Part shown: piece by piece, positions 20,232 through 29,467 of the stretch
How positions within the stretch are numbered: position 1 is the first letter of the stretch
Layout of the letters: each line of letters starts with the position of its first letter
Assembly: GCA_963770045.1 (NCBI GenBank)
Contig: CAVYOD010000013.1
Span: 165,315-229,314, forward strand
Direction: 5' to 3'
DNA: 64,000 bases
Source: CAVYOD01 sp963770045
GTDB taxonomy: Bacteria; Acidobacteriota; Aminicenantia; Aminicenantales; CAVYOD01
Program-made: the position numbers and the translations under genes
Notes under the pieces: model-generated
Database searches by the model: none
What the model was told of the DNA's origin: nothing
The model's input: only the letters and a program-made list of their open reading frames with translations

Positions 20232-20624
20232 TCAAACGGATGGAGGAGGATTCCCGCCATAAAAATGCTTTCGAACTTCATTGAGCAGTCTATCCGCGTT
20301 GTATGGCTTTCCCATCAGAGAAATGCCTCCTTTTTGGGTACTGAATCTCTCTTCTCTTGGCGATATAAGAGAAGACAGGAAGATGATTGGTATTTCTCTC
20401 GTTTTCCGATCACTTTTCAAGATATCTGCGACGTCACCGCCGTCCATGCCGGGCATCATGATATCAAGAATAATAACAAAAGGAAGATGCTCTTTGGCCA
20501 AATTCACGGCCTCTGTTCCGCTGGCGGCTGCAATGACCTCATAGCCGGCTTTGGACATAGTCGATTTCAACATAGTTAGAGTAACTATTTCGTTGTCCAC
20601 GACCAAGATTCTGTTATTCTTCAT
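20232..20624 (-). CDS. Stand-alone response-regulator receiver protein
   Basis: 130 residues. A single CheY-like domain: acidic pocket after ILVVDNE, phospho-acceptor Asp in ILDIMMPGMDG, a switch Ser (FLSS) and the conserved Lys in MGKPYN. The normal DD pair near the start is DN here. No output domain and no adjacent kinase. The chosen start is MKNNRIL; codons upstream lack a ribosome site. Its partner cannot be told from the window. Confidence 0.85.
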   Translation of the reverse strand: MKNNRILVVDNEIVTLTMLKSTMSKAGYEVIAAASGTEAVNLAKEHLPFVIILDIMMPGMDGGDVADILKSDRKTREIPIIFLSSLISPREERFSTQKGGISLMGKPYNADRLLNEVRKHFYGGNPPPSV

Positions 20625-21134
20625 ATGAGGAGATATCTCACATTGCGTTGCGCACACATGAATCTTTTGGACGCAACTGCCTTAGAGTTTATTTTGCCGC
20701 AACCGGCTAATTAATTTCGGCCGTTTGCAGCTTCTTTTTTATAAGCATCTCCCTTTTAATTAGACGCCACAAAGCACGAAATTTTCTCACTGACCGACAA
20801 TCGCCTTCATAGTACCCCTCGACCGAGCTTCCTTTGTTATGGTCATTCAGCGTTTGTTTTTGATAAACAGGGGTTTGAGATAAACAGGGGTCGGACCGAA
20901 CTATCTGATTTATTATCTGTTGACTAGAAACAGATTGAAGCCTTTTTAGGTGCTTAAAACGCGCTTTTCACCCCGAAAAATGGGCTTCTAAGCGCAGAAA
21001 AATTGATGAAATCGAGCTGATCCTCGGAATCTTAAATAACCTATCTTGGGCCGCACCCTGAGGCGTGCAATCTCCGCAGGTGCAAAGGTCACGCCCTTCG
21101 CACAAAGACTCTCCGATCCCGTGTTATCCGCGCC
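20625..21134. other. Intergenic stretch with repeat R1 copy C, 510 bp
   Basis: The first 230 bases contain nothing recognisable. A 13-base direct repeat, GATAAACAGGGGT, occurs twice at 20862-20874 and 20879-20891; the second one opens repeat copy C. Confidence 0.5.
20879..20990. repeat. Interspersed repeat R1, copy C (5' half)
   Basis: Matches the first half of copy A: GGGGTCGGACCG, ACTATCTGATTTATTATCTG, then GCCTTTTTAGGTGCTTAAAA and CCCCGAAAAATGGGCTT, where similarity stops. The matching second half is found 1.5 kb away at 22531, beyond the hydrolase gene. Confidence 0.75.
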
Positions 21135-22382
21135 TCATTTTTTCTTCCTGAACGTGACCTCTGGATACTCGGTGGAGGGAGCCTTGAGGAGATCGCCTTT
21201 TTGGCCCCGCAAGTACTTATCGAAGAACGCCAGGGTGTAGGCGGTGATGATCTCGTGGGCCCGGTGGGCATCGAGCTCGGCGGGATTCTTCGGAAAAAAG
21301 AGCAGGAAGTCTGAGAAATGCCCGTGCTGCGTCTTGGCGATTGTGACATCGTACCAATCGTTGGTCGAACGCTCCAACAGGGAACGGTCGTGCGCTTCGG
21401 TCATCTCAATCAGCTCTTTCATGACGGAGTTGTCCTCGGGTTTGGGCGCCTTGTCTTCATTGCCGTGGTGCATCAACATAAAAGGTCGAGACGTGCCCTT
21501 CTCCCAGACATCGCCAAAGAGCTGTCCATCCTGATCGACAATGGCTTTCACTCGCCGGTCGTCCTTGCTCATCTGGACGCAGGTCGCTCCGCCGAATGAC
21601 CAGCCCATCATGCCGATCCGGGTGAGGTCGAGTCGTTTGTAGAACAGCTGGCCCGGAGTTTTGTCGAGCTCGGCAATCTTGTCCAGGGTGTAAGACGCAT
21701 CGGCCGTCCAGGTCGGGAAGACATCTCTTTCGAGCCAGCCCCAATTATTAAGCACGTCATCACGGAAATGACCTGTCTCCTTGGGAGCGAGCATCGTATC
21801 GGCCCGGAAGCGATAGCCGTCAGGAAAAAGGACGGTCTCGCTGAAGCCTGGGTGGTCGGCGCCCACGATCACATATCCGCGGCTCGCGAGTTGCTCGGCC
21901 TGGAAAGTCGCGATGAAGCGCGCCGTGCCACCTCCGGGTTGGTATACGAGCACGGGGAATGGACCCTTGCTTTTGGCAAGCGGCGCATCAGTCACGGAGT
22001 TCGTTTTGATGTTTTGCCCCTGTCTGTATATGCTCTTTTCGGGATACTCATTCACGTCCAAAACGTATAACGCCGTCTCCTTCCCCGGCACCGCTTCGGC
22101 GGGGTACCACACGCGCGCCAGGAGGTGTCTGCGATCAGAAGGGTCTTTCGTAAACGGTTCCTCGCGCTTCTGGTCGATCCAGAGGTACTCGTGGGTTCCG
22201 ACCGCGTACGGACCCGTGGGCCGCGGAAAAACCTCCTTCTTCTGGGTCTCCACCTGCTTGTCATTCTGTGCCCCTGTTGAGAGGACCAGGGCAAGCGCGA
22301 CCATGACCCCGCCGAGCAATGCTCTTGTTATGATGCGTTGTGCCCTGTTCCTTTGTCCCTTACCCAATCGGCTTCGTCCCAT
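21135..22382 (-). CDS. Exported alpha/beta hydrolase, PAF-acetylhydrolase-like
   Basis: 415 residues from MGRSRLGKGQ, chosen for the AAGGAG site 9 bases upstream; the longer frame lacks one. An N-terminal signal or anchor (ALLGGVMVALALVLSTGA) precedes an alpha/beta hydrolase. The oxyanion loop is in VYQPGGGTA, the nucleophile in GMMGWSFGGAT, an Asp in IVDQDG and a His in TQHGHFSDF. The layout matches the PAF-AH/dienelactone-hydrolase-like group, acting on lipid or short esters; the substrate is unknown. The gene is flanked on each side by half a copy of repeat R1 and is the only gene in that 1.5-kb interval. Confidence 0.8.
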   Translation of the reverse strand: MGRSRLGKGQRNRAQRIITRALLGGVMVALALVLSTGAQNDKQVETQKKEVFPRPTGPYAVGTHEYLWIDQKREEPFTKDPSDRRHLLARVWYPAEAVPGKETALYVLDVNEYPEKSIYRQGQNIKTNSVTDAPLAKSKGPFPVLVYQPGGGTARFIATFQAEQLASRGYVIVGADHPGFSETVLFPDGYRFRADTMLAPKETGHFRDDVLNNWGWLERDVFPTWTADASYTLDKIAELDKTPGQLFYKRLDLTRIGMMGWSFGGATCVQMSKDDRRVKAIVDQDGQLFGDVWEKGTSRPFMLMHHGNEDKAPKPEDNSVMKELIEMTEAHDRSLLERSTNDWYDVTIAKTQHGHFSDFLLFFPKNPAELDAHRAHEIITAYTLAFFDKYLRGQKGDLLKAPSTEYPEVTFRKKK

Positions 22383-22757
22383 TTTTTTAGCTCCTTTGAA
22401 CTCGCCGGGCATCAAATATTGACTTTCGAATGATACATGCCAAAGATACCAGCCGTCTATATGACAATAAAAATCGACGGCTGTCAACGCATTTTGGGCA
22501 CGCCGGATCCCACGGCTTCGTCTGGATGGGGTCACCAAAAAATGCCCTTGCAAGGAGAGATAGCCACTTTGCCTCGAATCAACAAAAATAGTCTATCAAA
22601 CACGATAAGGCACAGCGCTGTTGCGGCCCAAACGCAAATTTCGTCACAGGTCTAATGTGGCCAGCGAAAATTAGATTCTTAGTGATTGATTTTCTAGCCC
22701 TATTGCCCCGGTTCGTGTTATGCTAGAAAACCTTTAGGACAAATTCAGGAGGTCTAA
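22383..22757. other. Intergenic stretch with repeat R1 copy D, 375 bp
   Basis: A divergent promoter region between two hydrolase genes, holding repeat copy D. The 100 bases before 22758 are AT-rich and end in an AGGAGG site for the next gene. Confidence 0.5.
22531..22655. repeat. Interspersed repeat R1, copy D (3' half)
   Basis: Matches the second half of copy A (18244-18363): AAAAAATGCCCTTGCAAGGA, GATAGCCACTTTGCCTCGA, AGGCACAGCGCTG and the CAAATTTCGT end. Its first 20 bases (TCACC-AAAAAATG) repeat the last 20 bases of copy C. Confidence 0.75.
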
Positions 22758-24191
22758 ATGAAGAAAAAAGGTCTTTCATTTTTGATCATTTTGGTGATGT
22801 TTATCTGGATTTCTGAAGGATTCGGTCAGGAAAAGCCGACAAACACCATCGAAGGAACCTGGCTGGGTGCACTCAAAGTGTCCGGAGTCGAGCTGAGAAT
22901 CGTCTTCCGGATTTCAAAAAAAACCGACGGCACGCTGAATGCGGTCATGGACAGCCCTGATCAGGGAGCTAAGGACATACCCACAAGCTCGGCCATACTT
23001 GAGAATGGGCACCTGACCATTGAGTCAAAAGTCGCGGGCGCAGTCTTTGAAGGGAATGTCAAGCCCGATTGGAATGAGATCGAGGGGGAGTGGAAGCAGG
23101 GGGGGACAACCTTTCCGCTGATTTTGAAGCGGACGGAGAAAGTGGAAGAGCTCAAGCGCCCTCAGGAGCCAAAAAAGCCCTATCCTTATCTTGAGGAAGA
23201 AGTTTCCTATGAGAACAAAAAGGCGGGGATTAAGCTCGCCGGGACACTGACGCTGCCAACCTCGCCAGGCCCTCATCCGGCAGTAATTCTCATCACCGGC
23301 TCCGGTCCGGAAGACAGAAACGAGACCGTTTTCGGCCACAAGCCTTTTCTTGTGCTCGCGGATTATTTAACGCGCCGGGGAATCGCTGTCCTCCGGGTGG
23401 ATGACCGCGGCGTGGGCGGCTCGACCGGAGTCGAGTCGGAGTCGACGAGTCTGGATTTCGCCGGCGACGTTCTTTCCGGCGTCGCCTATCTCAAGAGCCG
23501 GAAGGAGATCGATCCCAAAGAGATCGGGCTGATCGGACACAGTGAAGGCGGGATCATCGCCCCGCTGGCCGCGTCTTTGGCCCCCCAGGAGATTGCTTTC
23601 ATTGTAATGATGGCGGGTACTGGGCTTACCGGAGAAGAAATTCTTTATCTCCAGGGAGCGCTAATCGCCAAGGCCGGAGGAGCCAGCGACGCGGAGATCG
23701 CCCGGAGCAACAAAATCCAAGAGAGCATTTTTTCGGTGATGAAACAAGAAAAAGATCCGGCTGCGGCTGAAACGAAGATCCGGCAGCTCATGAAAGATGT
23801 GGTTCAAGGGATGACGGAAGAGGAAAAAAAGGCAGCTACTCCCGAAGCTCAGGAGGCTCAACTCAAGAGACTCCTCACACCCTGGTTCCGCTTTTTCCTG
23901 ACCTATGATCCCAAGCCGGCCCTGACGAAAGTGAGATGCCCGGTTCTCGTCCTTAACGGAGAAAAAGACCTTCAGGTCCCGCCAAAGGAAAACTTGAAAG
24001 CCATCGAAGGCGCTCTGAAAGCAGGCGGCAACAAGCATTATACGATCAAAGAACTTCCCGGCCTCAATCATCTCTTCCAAACAGCCCAGACCGGATCTCC
24101 CGCTGAATACATGAAAATCGAAGAGACCATATCTCCGTCTGCCCTGACTGTGATAGGTGACTGGATCTTAGATCAGAAGAAAAAGAAATAA
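22758..24191 (+). CDS. Exported alpha/beta hydrolase, S33/EstA-like
   Basis: Intact, 477 residues; a CAGGAGG site precedes the ATG. Signal peptide, then a small N-terminal beta domain (about 30-125: TIEGTWLGALKV...GEWKQGG) common in this family. The hydrolase follows: oxyanion ITGSGPEDRNE, nucleophile in IGHSEGGIIAPLA, Asp in LNGEKDLQVP and His in LPGLNHLFQ. A Lys/Glu-rich lid sits between about 315 and 375. Likely a periplasmic esterase or peptidase of broad substrate range. Its stop is 4 bases from the convergent CocE gene. Confidence 0.88.
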   Translation: MKKKGLSFLIILVMFIWISEGFGQEKPTNTIEGTWLGALKVSGVELRIVFRISKKTDGTLNAVMDSPDQGAKDIPTSSAILENGHLTIESKVAGAVFEGNVKPDWNEIEGEWKQGGTTFPLILKRTEKVEELKRPQEPKKPYPYLEEEVSYENKKAGIKLAGTLTLPTSPGPHPAVILITGSGPEDRNETVFGHKPFLVLADYLTRRGIAVLRVDDRGVGGSTGVESESTSLDFAGDVLSGVAYLKSRKEIDPKEIGLIGHSEGGIIAPLAASLAPQEIAFIVMMAGTGLTGEEILYLQGALIAKAGGASDAEIARSNKIQESIFSVMKQEKDPAAAETKIRQLMKDVVQGMTEEEKKAATPEAQEAQLKRLLTPWFRFFLTYDPKPALTKVRCPVLVLNGEKDLQVPPKENLKAIEGALKAGGNKHYTIKELPGLNHLFQTAQTGSPAEYMKIEETISPSALTVIGDWILDQKKKK

Positions 24192-24195
24192 GCCG

Positions 24196-26097
24196 TTATT
24201 TTGTCTTCGTTCCCGCTTCTGCCTGAGCCTCGACAACTGGAAGCACGACATAAGAGGCATGAGCAGAGTCCCGTAATATTGTGATCGTGGGAGGAGGAGA
24301 GAGCTGGGGCGTTGCTGCATTGTCTTTGTCTGCGCAGGTAACAGTGATCCGGATCCGGTGGCCGGCCTCGAACATGTTGGACGTCGGCAGGAGGTCAAAA
24401 ACAAGCTCGACCGGCTTGCCGGGGACGAGCTCCTTCACATCTTGGGCGAAGCTCCGGTGGTAGGGCAATCCGAGGTTGTTATAGGGAGGCTTATGGAGAG
24501 CCCGGTGGGAGGCTCTGAGCTCACCCTCGGTGAGATAATGAGAGACTCCCTGGCCATCGACCTCTTCCAAATAGACAAAGAAGTCGCCGTCTTTGGCCGT
24601 CGTGCTTAGCCAGAGATGGGCGACCGGGTGCCCGGTGAGTTCGATGGCCTGCGCGAGGGGTGGAGTCGTGTAGGTCAGGCCTTTTTGATCATTCGGAGTC
24701 ATGTCGGGGTAGCCGAAGCCTCCGCCGACGGCATTGTCCCAGCGGGTGGTTTGACCGGTGGTTGTCGTGTAATCAACTTTGTACTCGTCTTGGCCGGCAG
24801 CGCCCTTAGCAGGGGCGACTCCCAACAGCCCATCATTAGCCGATTTGGCACTTCCCGACGGTCCTTCCCGAAAATAATACTTTGTGTCTTTTTCTTCGGG
24901 AATCGGCCAGCGAGCCGCCGTCTTCCATTCGCTCCCAGTTGGCGGCCTTCATGATCTGATACCGGATCGGAGGCTCCTTCATGATTCCGTTGTCGATCCC
25001 CTTTAGCCAATAATCAAACCAGCGGACCTGCTCGACGGCGGCGCGGGTGAATTCTTCTTCAGCGATTTTCTTATCCTGGGGACTATGAGACCAGGCGCCG
25101 GTCACGATTTTTTTGGGCGAAGCGAAGTTCGCGGCACATCAGAAAACCATCTTTTATAAATGAATCAAACCAGCCGCACCAAAGATACACGGGCACACCC
25201 GATTCATTGATTTCTTTGATAAAACCAGCCGGCTGCCAGTCCCTGTATGGATAGGCTCCGGTTGCAGGATCCCTGGAATCTCGAAACTGGAGGGGGCTCA
25301 CAACGGCAAATGTGGGCCGGCTTGATTTGTGCTCCTCGATCGCAGCCTTGAGCATGGATCCGTCTTTGTCCTCGTCAACCGGAGCCGCGGCGAGTTCCGT
25401 GTCCAGCTTGACGGTGAGTTCGGTCCAGGTCCTGGTAAAATCATCAAGAAAAATCCCGCCGTGATACACGACACCATAAAGATCGAACAGGGCCACGATG
25501 GGAAAGATGGCTTTCAGGTGAGGAGGCTTCGTGCTCGCGGCCATGAGCTGGGTGATCCCCAGATAGGATCCGCCCCACATCCCGACTTTCCCGTCACACC
25601 AGGGCTGTGAAGCCAGCCACTCAGTGATCTCATAGGCATCTTGCGTCTCTTCTTTGGTGAAAAGGCCCCGATATGCCCCGAAGGAGGCGCCGCTGCCGCG
25701 GACGTCGACGGCCGCCGAGACATAGCCCCGCTTGATCAGGGGCTGAAGAAGCTCTGAGGCCGCCTCGCTGATCACTTTGCCTTCATGAAGAAAAGCCCGG
25801 CGATAACGCTCGTGCGTCCAGATGACGGGGAGGGGCCTTGTCTCGACCTGGCCGTTCTGGGCCGGACGGACGATATCAACGGCCAGTTTGACGCCATCCC
25901 TCATCGTAAGGTACTGGGAGCTTCTGACCCAAGAATCATAGATCTTTTCAGAATAGCCCTTGTATTCCCCGAACTTGGAAATCTTGGCTGTTTCCTGGGC
26001 GCCGGTATGCGCGCCACAAAAAAGCAAGAGCCAAGACAAGTCCGAGAAAGGTTTTTTTCCCAACGTTTATTGGGGAATTCGCCAGGTTTCGATTCAC
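24196..26097 (-). CDS. CocE/NonD-family (S15-like) hydrolase, three frameshifts
   Basis: About 633 residues. I place the start at the GTG at 26097, after a near-perfect GGAAGGAGG site. The leader MNRNLANSPINVGKKTFLGL and the following hydrophobic stretch form a signal peptide. The alpha/beta core has DVRGSGAS and the nucleophile in GMWGGSYLGI. The C-terminal jelly-roll of the X-Pro dipeptidyl-peptidase C domain has AHLWLSTTAKDGDFFVYLEE and HRIRITVTCAD. Frame changes lie near 26010, 25100 and 24850. Members cleave acyl esters or N-terminal dipeptides. The export signal fits the peptidase-rich setting. Confidence 0.88.
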
Positions 26098-26194
26098 GGA
26101 AAACCTCCTTCCGATTTCTCTGTGATTATATCCGAATACGAAACTTGGGGGAAAAAGTTAGCCCTCGACAAAACATTCCGGCAGCTGACGGGCC

Positions 26195-26908
26195 TCAACC
26201 CGCTTTTCCGGCGTACTGGACCTGCGGCCGCCGCCCTTTCCGGAATCCTTTGATCTTTTCAAGGGTCAGGTTGAAGAGGAACCTGATCCCTCTCATCATA
26301 TACTTCCCCAGCCAGAGCAAGACGATGCCCACAACCGAGAGGATGGCCGAGATGACGAGCGAGATGATCGCATTGAGGGTCGGGTCCAGGCTATTCGCCC
26401 TAAGAAATACTATCTGGATATGGGGTCCCAGGTTATCCAGAAAATGGGGGTTTACGAGGGCCAGGATGCTCGCGATCATGCCAATCCAGCCACCGACAAG
26501 CAGGCTTCCGGCGACCAGGTAATAGGTCGCGAGGAGCGCAAGAATTGTGATAAAAAGAGCGAGGAGGATACTGATCCCGCCCAGACCAAGGGGTACTCCG
26601 AAGAGGGCGATCGCGGTGCCGGCCAGAATGTAGAGCGGGAGTCTCTTCTTTTTTCCCATTTTCACGATGGCCGGCGACATCCTCGAAGAGATGACATCCG
26701 CAGGCTCCCCCAATTTATCGAGGACCTTCAAGATGCGTTCGACCTCATTCTCGGTCGGATCGTCCCGGAAAGACTCATAGATATGGGAGTGAATTTCCTT
26801 GACGAGCTCTTGTTGATCAGCCTCGGGCAAACCCTTCAAATGGTGCTTCAATCTGTTCAAGTAATTTTCAACAATTTTGCCGATGGGCTCACTGAAATCA
26901 TTCGCCAT
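26195..26908 (-). CDS. HAAS/DUF1700-type membrane protein
   Basis: 237 residues. A helical N-terminal domain (NYLNRLKHHLKGLPEADQQE, HIYESF, VLDKLGEPADV) has the HAAS pattern found in DUF1700 proteins. Four or so membrane segments follow (about 90-205), and then a basic C-tail. Such proteins are typically encoded with a PadR regulator and act as its membrane partner. The gene overlaps the PadR gene by 11 bases. Function beyond that is unknown. Confidence 0.8.
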   Translation of the reverse strand: MANDFSEPIGKIVENYLNRLKHHLKGLPEADQQELVKEIHSHIYESFRDDPTENEVERILKVLDKLGEPADVISSRMSPAIVKMGKKKRLPLYILAGTAIALFGVPLGLGGISILLALFITILALLATYYLVAGSLLVGGWIGMIASILALVNPHFLDNLGPHIQIVFLRANSLDPTLNAIISLVISAILSVVGIVLLWLGKYMMRGIRFLFNLTLEKIKGFRKGRRPQVQYAGKAG

Positions 26909-27290
26909 CTTTGACCTCCCTCTTCACCTCCAAGATTTTCCGTTCTTCGTCTGGAGAGCTCTTCTCGGGTTTTTTGTTGGCATGAGCGACTGTAAAGGCA
27001 AGCTTATTAAATTCAGCCGTTAAGATTTCATAGGCTCTTTCACCTTTGGGAGTGAGCGAATAATACTTACGCGGAGGACCTTGGCTGGACTCCACCCATT
27101 CAGCCTTGATGAGCTCTTCTTTCGACAGTCGGCTGAGGATGGGGTAGATTGTCCCTTCCGTGATATCGAGTTCACTCTCGCCCGATATGGACCTGATCAG
27201 GGAATATCCATAACGACTCTCATGATGCAGGCTGCCCAGAATGGCAAGCTCCAGAATGCCTTTCCTGAGTTGGGTGATTTTGTTCTCCAT
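26898..27290 (-). CDS. PadR-family transcriptional regulator
   Basis: 130 residues. PadR winged helix: KGILELAILGSLHHESRYGY, TEGTIYPILSRL and the wing GPPRKYYSLTPKGE. A charged C-terminal tail follows. It heads a two-gene unit with the HAAS protein and is divergent from the GntR operon. The overlapping palindrome and promoter at 27302-27333 suggest autoregulation, which is the usual mode in this family. Confidence 0.92.
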   Translation of the reverse strand: MENKITQLRKGILELAILGSLHHESRYGYSLIRSISGESELDITEGTIYPILSRLSKEELIKAEWVESSQGPPRKYYSLTPKGERAYEILTAEFNKLAFTVAHANKKPEKSSPDEERKILEVKREVKDGE

Positions 27291-27301
27291 TGTTTTCCAA
27301 G

Positions 27302-27333
27302 TACAATGTAATACAAGGTATTATGCTTGTCAA
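27302..27333 (-). promoter_or_regulatory. Promoter and putative operator of the PadR operon
   Basis: On the minus strand TTGACA (27333-27328) is followed after 17 bases by TACATT (27310-27305). An odd palindrome, TGTA-A-TACA at 27307-27315, extends to 19 bases (27302-27320) with 7 of 9 pairs matching, and covers the -10. This is a good position for PadR repression. Confidence 0.65.
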
Positions 27334-27373
27334 TATTTTTTTAAAGAATTTCGGAAAAACGCGCAGATTTCAC

Positions 27374-27421
27374 TTGACAAACGGAAAATGATGCTTATAT
27401 TGTATATATACGTTATATACA
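27374..27421 (+). promoter_or_regulatory. Promoter and GntR-type operator of the ABC operon
   Basis: TTGACA at 27374-27379 and TATATT at 27396-27401 are separated by 16 bases. Directly downstream lies a perfect inverted repeat, TGTATATA (27401-27408) and TATATACA (27414-27421), with a 5-base spacer. Position and symmetry fit an operator for the GntR protein encoded 120 bases downstream. Confidence 0.75.
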
Positions 27422-27476
27422 TTATAAACAGAAAATACATTGCTCATGCCGCATGTGAGAACCTAGGGAGACTAAG

Positions 27477-27548
27477 ATGAAAACCTTGATCAAGATCTTA
27501 ATAATCAGCCTGTTCGCCCTCTTATTCCTCTTGGAGGTGCTGGTGTGA
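27477..27548 (+). CDS. 23-residue membrane peptide leading the GntR operon
   Basis: ATG at 27477 follows a GGGAG site at good spacing. The product starts MKTLIKILIISL and is one hydrophobic helix almost to its end. The stop overlaps the GTG start of the GntR gene by 4 bases (GTGA), so translation is coupled. It may be a leader peptide that tunes expression of the regulator, or a small membrane subunit of the transporter. No homologue is known to me. Confidence 0.55.
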   Translation: MKTLIKILIISLFALLFLLEVLV

Positions 27549-27922
27549 GAATCATCATCGCCAACTCGTCGCCGGACCCGATCTACGAGCAGATTACGAA
27601 ACAGATCAAGGCTCAAATCATTTCAGGCGAGCTCACCGAGGGCGAAGGACTTCCCTCCATTCGAAAACTGGCCAAAGAACTCCAGATCTCTGTCATCACC
27701 ACCAAGCGAGCCTATGACGAACTCGAACGGGAAGGCTTTATCAACACCGTCTCCGGCAAGGGGACCTTTATCGCCACCCAGAACAAGGAGCTCTTGCAGG
27801 AAAAGAAAATGAAGATCGTCGAGGAAAAGCTCGCGGAGGCCGTTTCCGAAGCGAAGATGCTGGGGATCGGCCTTGACCAGCTCAAGGCTATGCTTTTGCT
27901 CTTGTACAAGGAGGACGAATAA
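27545..27922 (+). CDS. GntR-family regulator, YtrA subfamily
   Basis: 125 residues from a GTG start. The N-terminal winged helix (PIYEQITKQIKAQIISGEL, LPSIRKLAKELQIS, GKGTFIA) is followed by only about 50 residues of helix, which is the YtrA design lacking an effector domain. YtrA regulators normally control adjacent ABC-2 transporter genes in response to cell-envelope stress or antibiotics. That is the arrangement here: the stop overlaps the ATPase start by one base. Confidence 0.92.
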   Translation: MRIIIANSSPDPIYEQITKQIKAQIISGELTEGEGLPSIRKLAKELQISVITTKRAYDELEREGFINTVSGKGTFIATQNKELLQEKKMKIVEEKLAEAVSEAKMLGIGLDQLKAMLLLLYKEDE

Positions 27923-28788
27923 TGGACGGCGCCATCGAGATCAAGGACCTCAAAAAGAGCTACAGAGACTTCGCGCTCAATGGCGTCTCTTTCTTTCTCC
28001 CCCAGGGCTACATCATGGGTCTCGTCGGCCCCAACGGAGCCGGAAAGACGACGATCATCAAGTTGATCATGAACCTTATCCGCAAAGATGGGGGCGAAAT
28101 CAAGGTCTTCGGAAAAGACCACCTGAGAAACGAGGCCGAGATCAAGTCCCGAATAGGTTTCGTTTACGAGATCCCCTATTTTTATGATGATGTCAGTCTC
28201 AGGGATATCAAATCGGCCGTAGCTTTGTTTTACAGAAAATGGGACGAGAAGCTGTTCTCATCGCTCGGCGAAGAATTTGGCCTGCCGCTCGATAAAGTCT
28301 TCAAGAAGCTGTCCCACGGGATGAAGATGAAGTTTTCGATCGCCCTCGCTCTCTCCCACGACGCCGACCTGCTCATCATGGATGAGCCGACCTCGGGCCT
28401 GGATCCGGTTTTCCGCCGCGAGCTCCTGGAAAGGCTCTCCGGGCTGATCCAGAATGAAAGGAAGTCCGTCCTCTTCTCGACCCACATCACCTCGGACCTG
28501 GAACGGATCGCCGACTACATCACATTTATCAAGGACGGCAGCTTGATCTTCGCTTCCACCAAGGATGAGATCAAGGAGAACTGGGGGATCATCAAGGGCG
28601 GAAGAGACCTCTTGAATGGCCGGCACCGGGAATTGTTCAGGGGCTGCCGGGAAACGGCGTTCGGCTTTGAGGGGCTGACCTCGGACCTCCGGGAAGCGAG
28701 AAGAGTCTTTGGTGCCGGGGCCGTCATCGAGGCGGCCTCGATCGAAGACATCATGGTTTTCATGGACAAAGGAGAAGCTCATGCGTAG
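27922..28788 (+). CDS. ABC-2 type transporter ATPase 1
   Basis: Intact, 288 residues. Walker A GPNGAGKTT, Walker B LLIMDEPTSGLD, H-loop STHITSDLERIAD. The signature is KKLSHGMKMKFS in place of LSGGQ, usual for YtrB/BcrA-like ATPases. It carries the family's extra C-terminal domain (about 210-288). It is about 60-70 percent similar by eye to the second ATPase in the operon. Its stop overlaps the permease start. Confidence 0.93.
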   Translation: MDGAIEIKDLKKSYRDFALNGVSFFLPQGYIMGLVGPNGAGKTTIIKLIMNLIRKDGGEIKVFGKDHLRNEAEIKSRIGFVYEIPYFYDDVSLRDIKSAVALFYRKWDEKLFSSLGEEFGLPLDKVFKKLSHGMKMKFSIALALSHDADLLIMDEPTSGLDPVFRRELLERLSGLIQNERKSVLFSTHITSDLERIADYITFIKDGSLIFASTKDEIKENWGIIKGGRDLLNGRHRELFRGCRETAFGFEGLTSDLREARRVFGAGAVIEAASIEDIMVFMDKGEAHA

Positions 28789-29456
28789 CCTGATTCTCAA
28801 GGATCTCATTCTCAACAAAAAGTTCATTCTGCTCACGGGGATTCCCTACAGTATCTACATCGGCTGGCTGGGTTCGAGGGTCGTCACGATAAAGGAATAC
28901 GCGCTCTTCGGAGCGTTCATTATCAGCGTCGTCCCCCTCCTGTGCTACGCTCGCGAGGATAAATTCAAAGGCTCTGTGCTCAGCTCCAGCCTCCCCGTGA
29001 CCCGGAAGGACATCGTTCTCTCCAAATATGCAACCAGCTGGATCCTGATGATCCTCTTTTACTTTTTCAGCACGGCCGTGGCTCTGGTCTTCCCCGGGTC
29101 CAAGCTCACCCTGCAAAGCGTCCTGAACATCAAGATGATCGTCCTTTTTTTGTTCTACCTCACGTTCTTCATTTCCTCCCTTCTGCCCCTTCTCCTCTGG
29201 TTCGGCATGGTCGGATCCTTTGTTTTTCTCATCGGCCTTCAGGTCTTGGGCATCATCACCCTGTGGCTTGGATCAACGAGGCTCACGAAAGTCAGCTTGA
29301 AGGGTCTTATCGCAGGGATAGGCAGCTTCTTTGCGGCTTTGAATCATCACCTCGGCGCCGTCGGATATCAGATTTTTCTCCTCGGGACTGATGCTGCTTC
29401 TGAACTTTGTCTCCTTCAAGTGCTCGGAGCTCATCTTCAAGCGGAAAGAGCTCTAG
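28781..29456 (+). CDS. ABC-2 type permease 1, one frameshift
   Basis: About 224 residues with six predicted membrane segments. It begins MRSLILKDLILNKKFILLTG, overlapping the ATPase end by 8 bases. Near 29388 one surplus G shifts the frame. With it removed, the protein ends LNFVSFKCSELIFKRKEL at the TAG at 29454. Without that correction the frame runs on into the next ATPase and produces a false fusion. It pairs with ATPase 1. Confidence 0.85.
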
Positions 29457-29467
29457 CGAGGTCGGGC

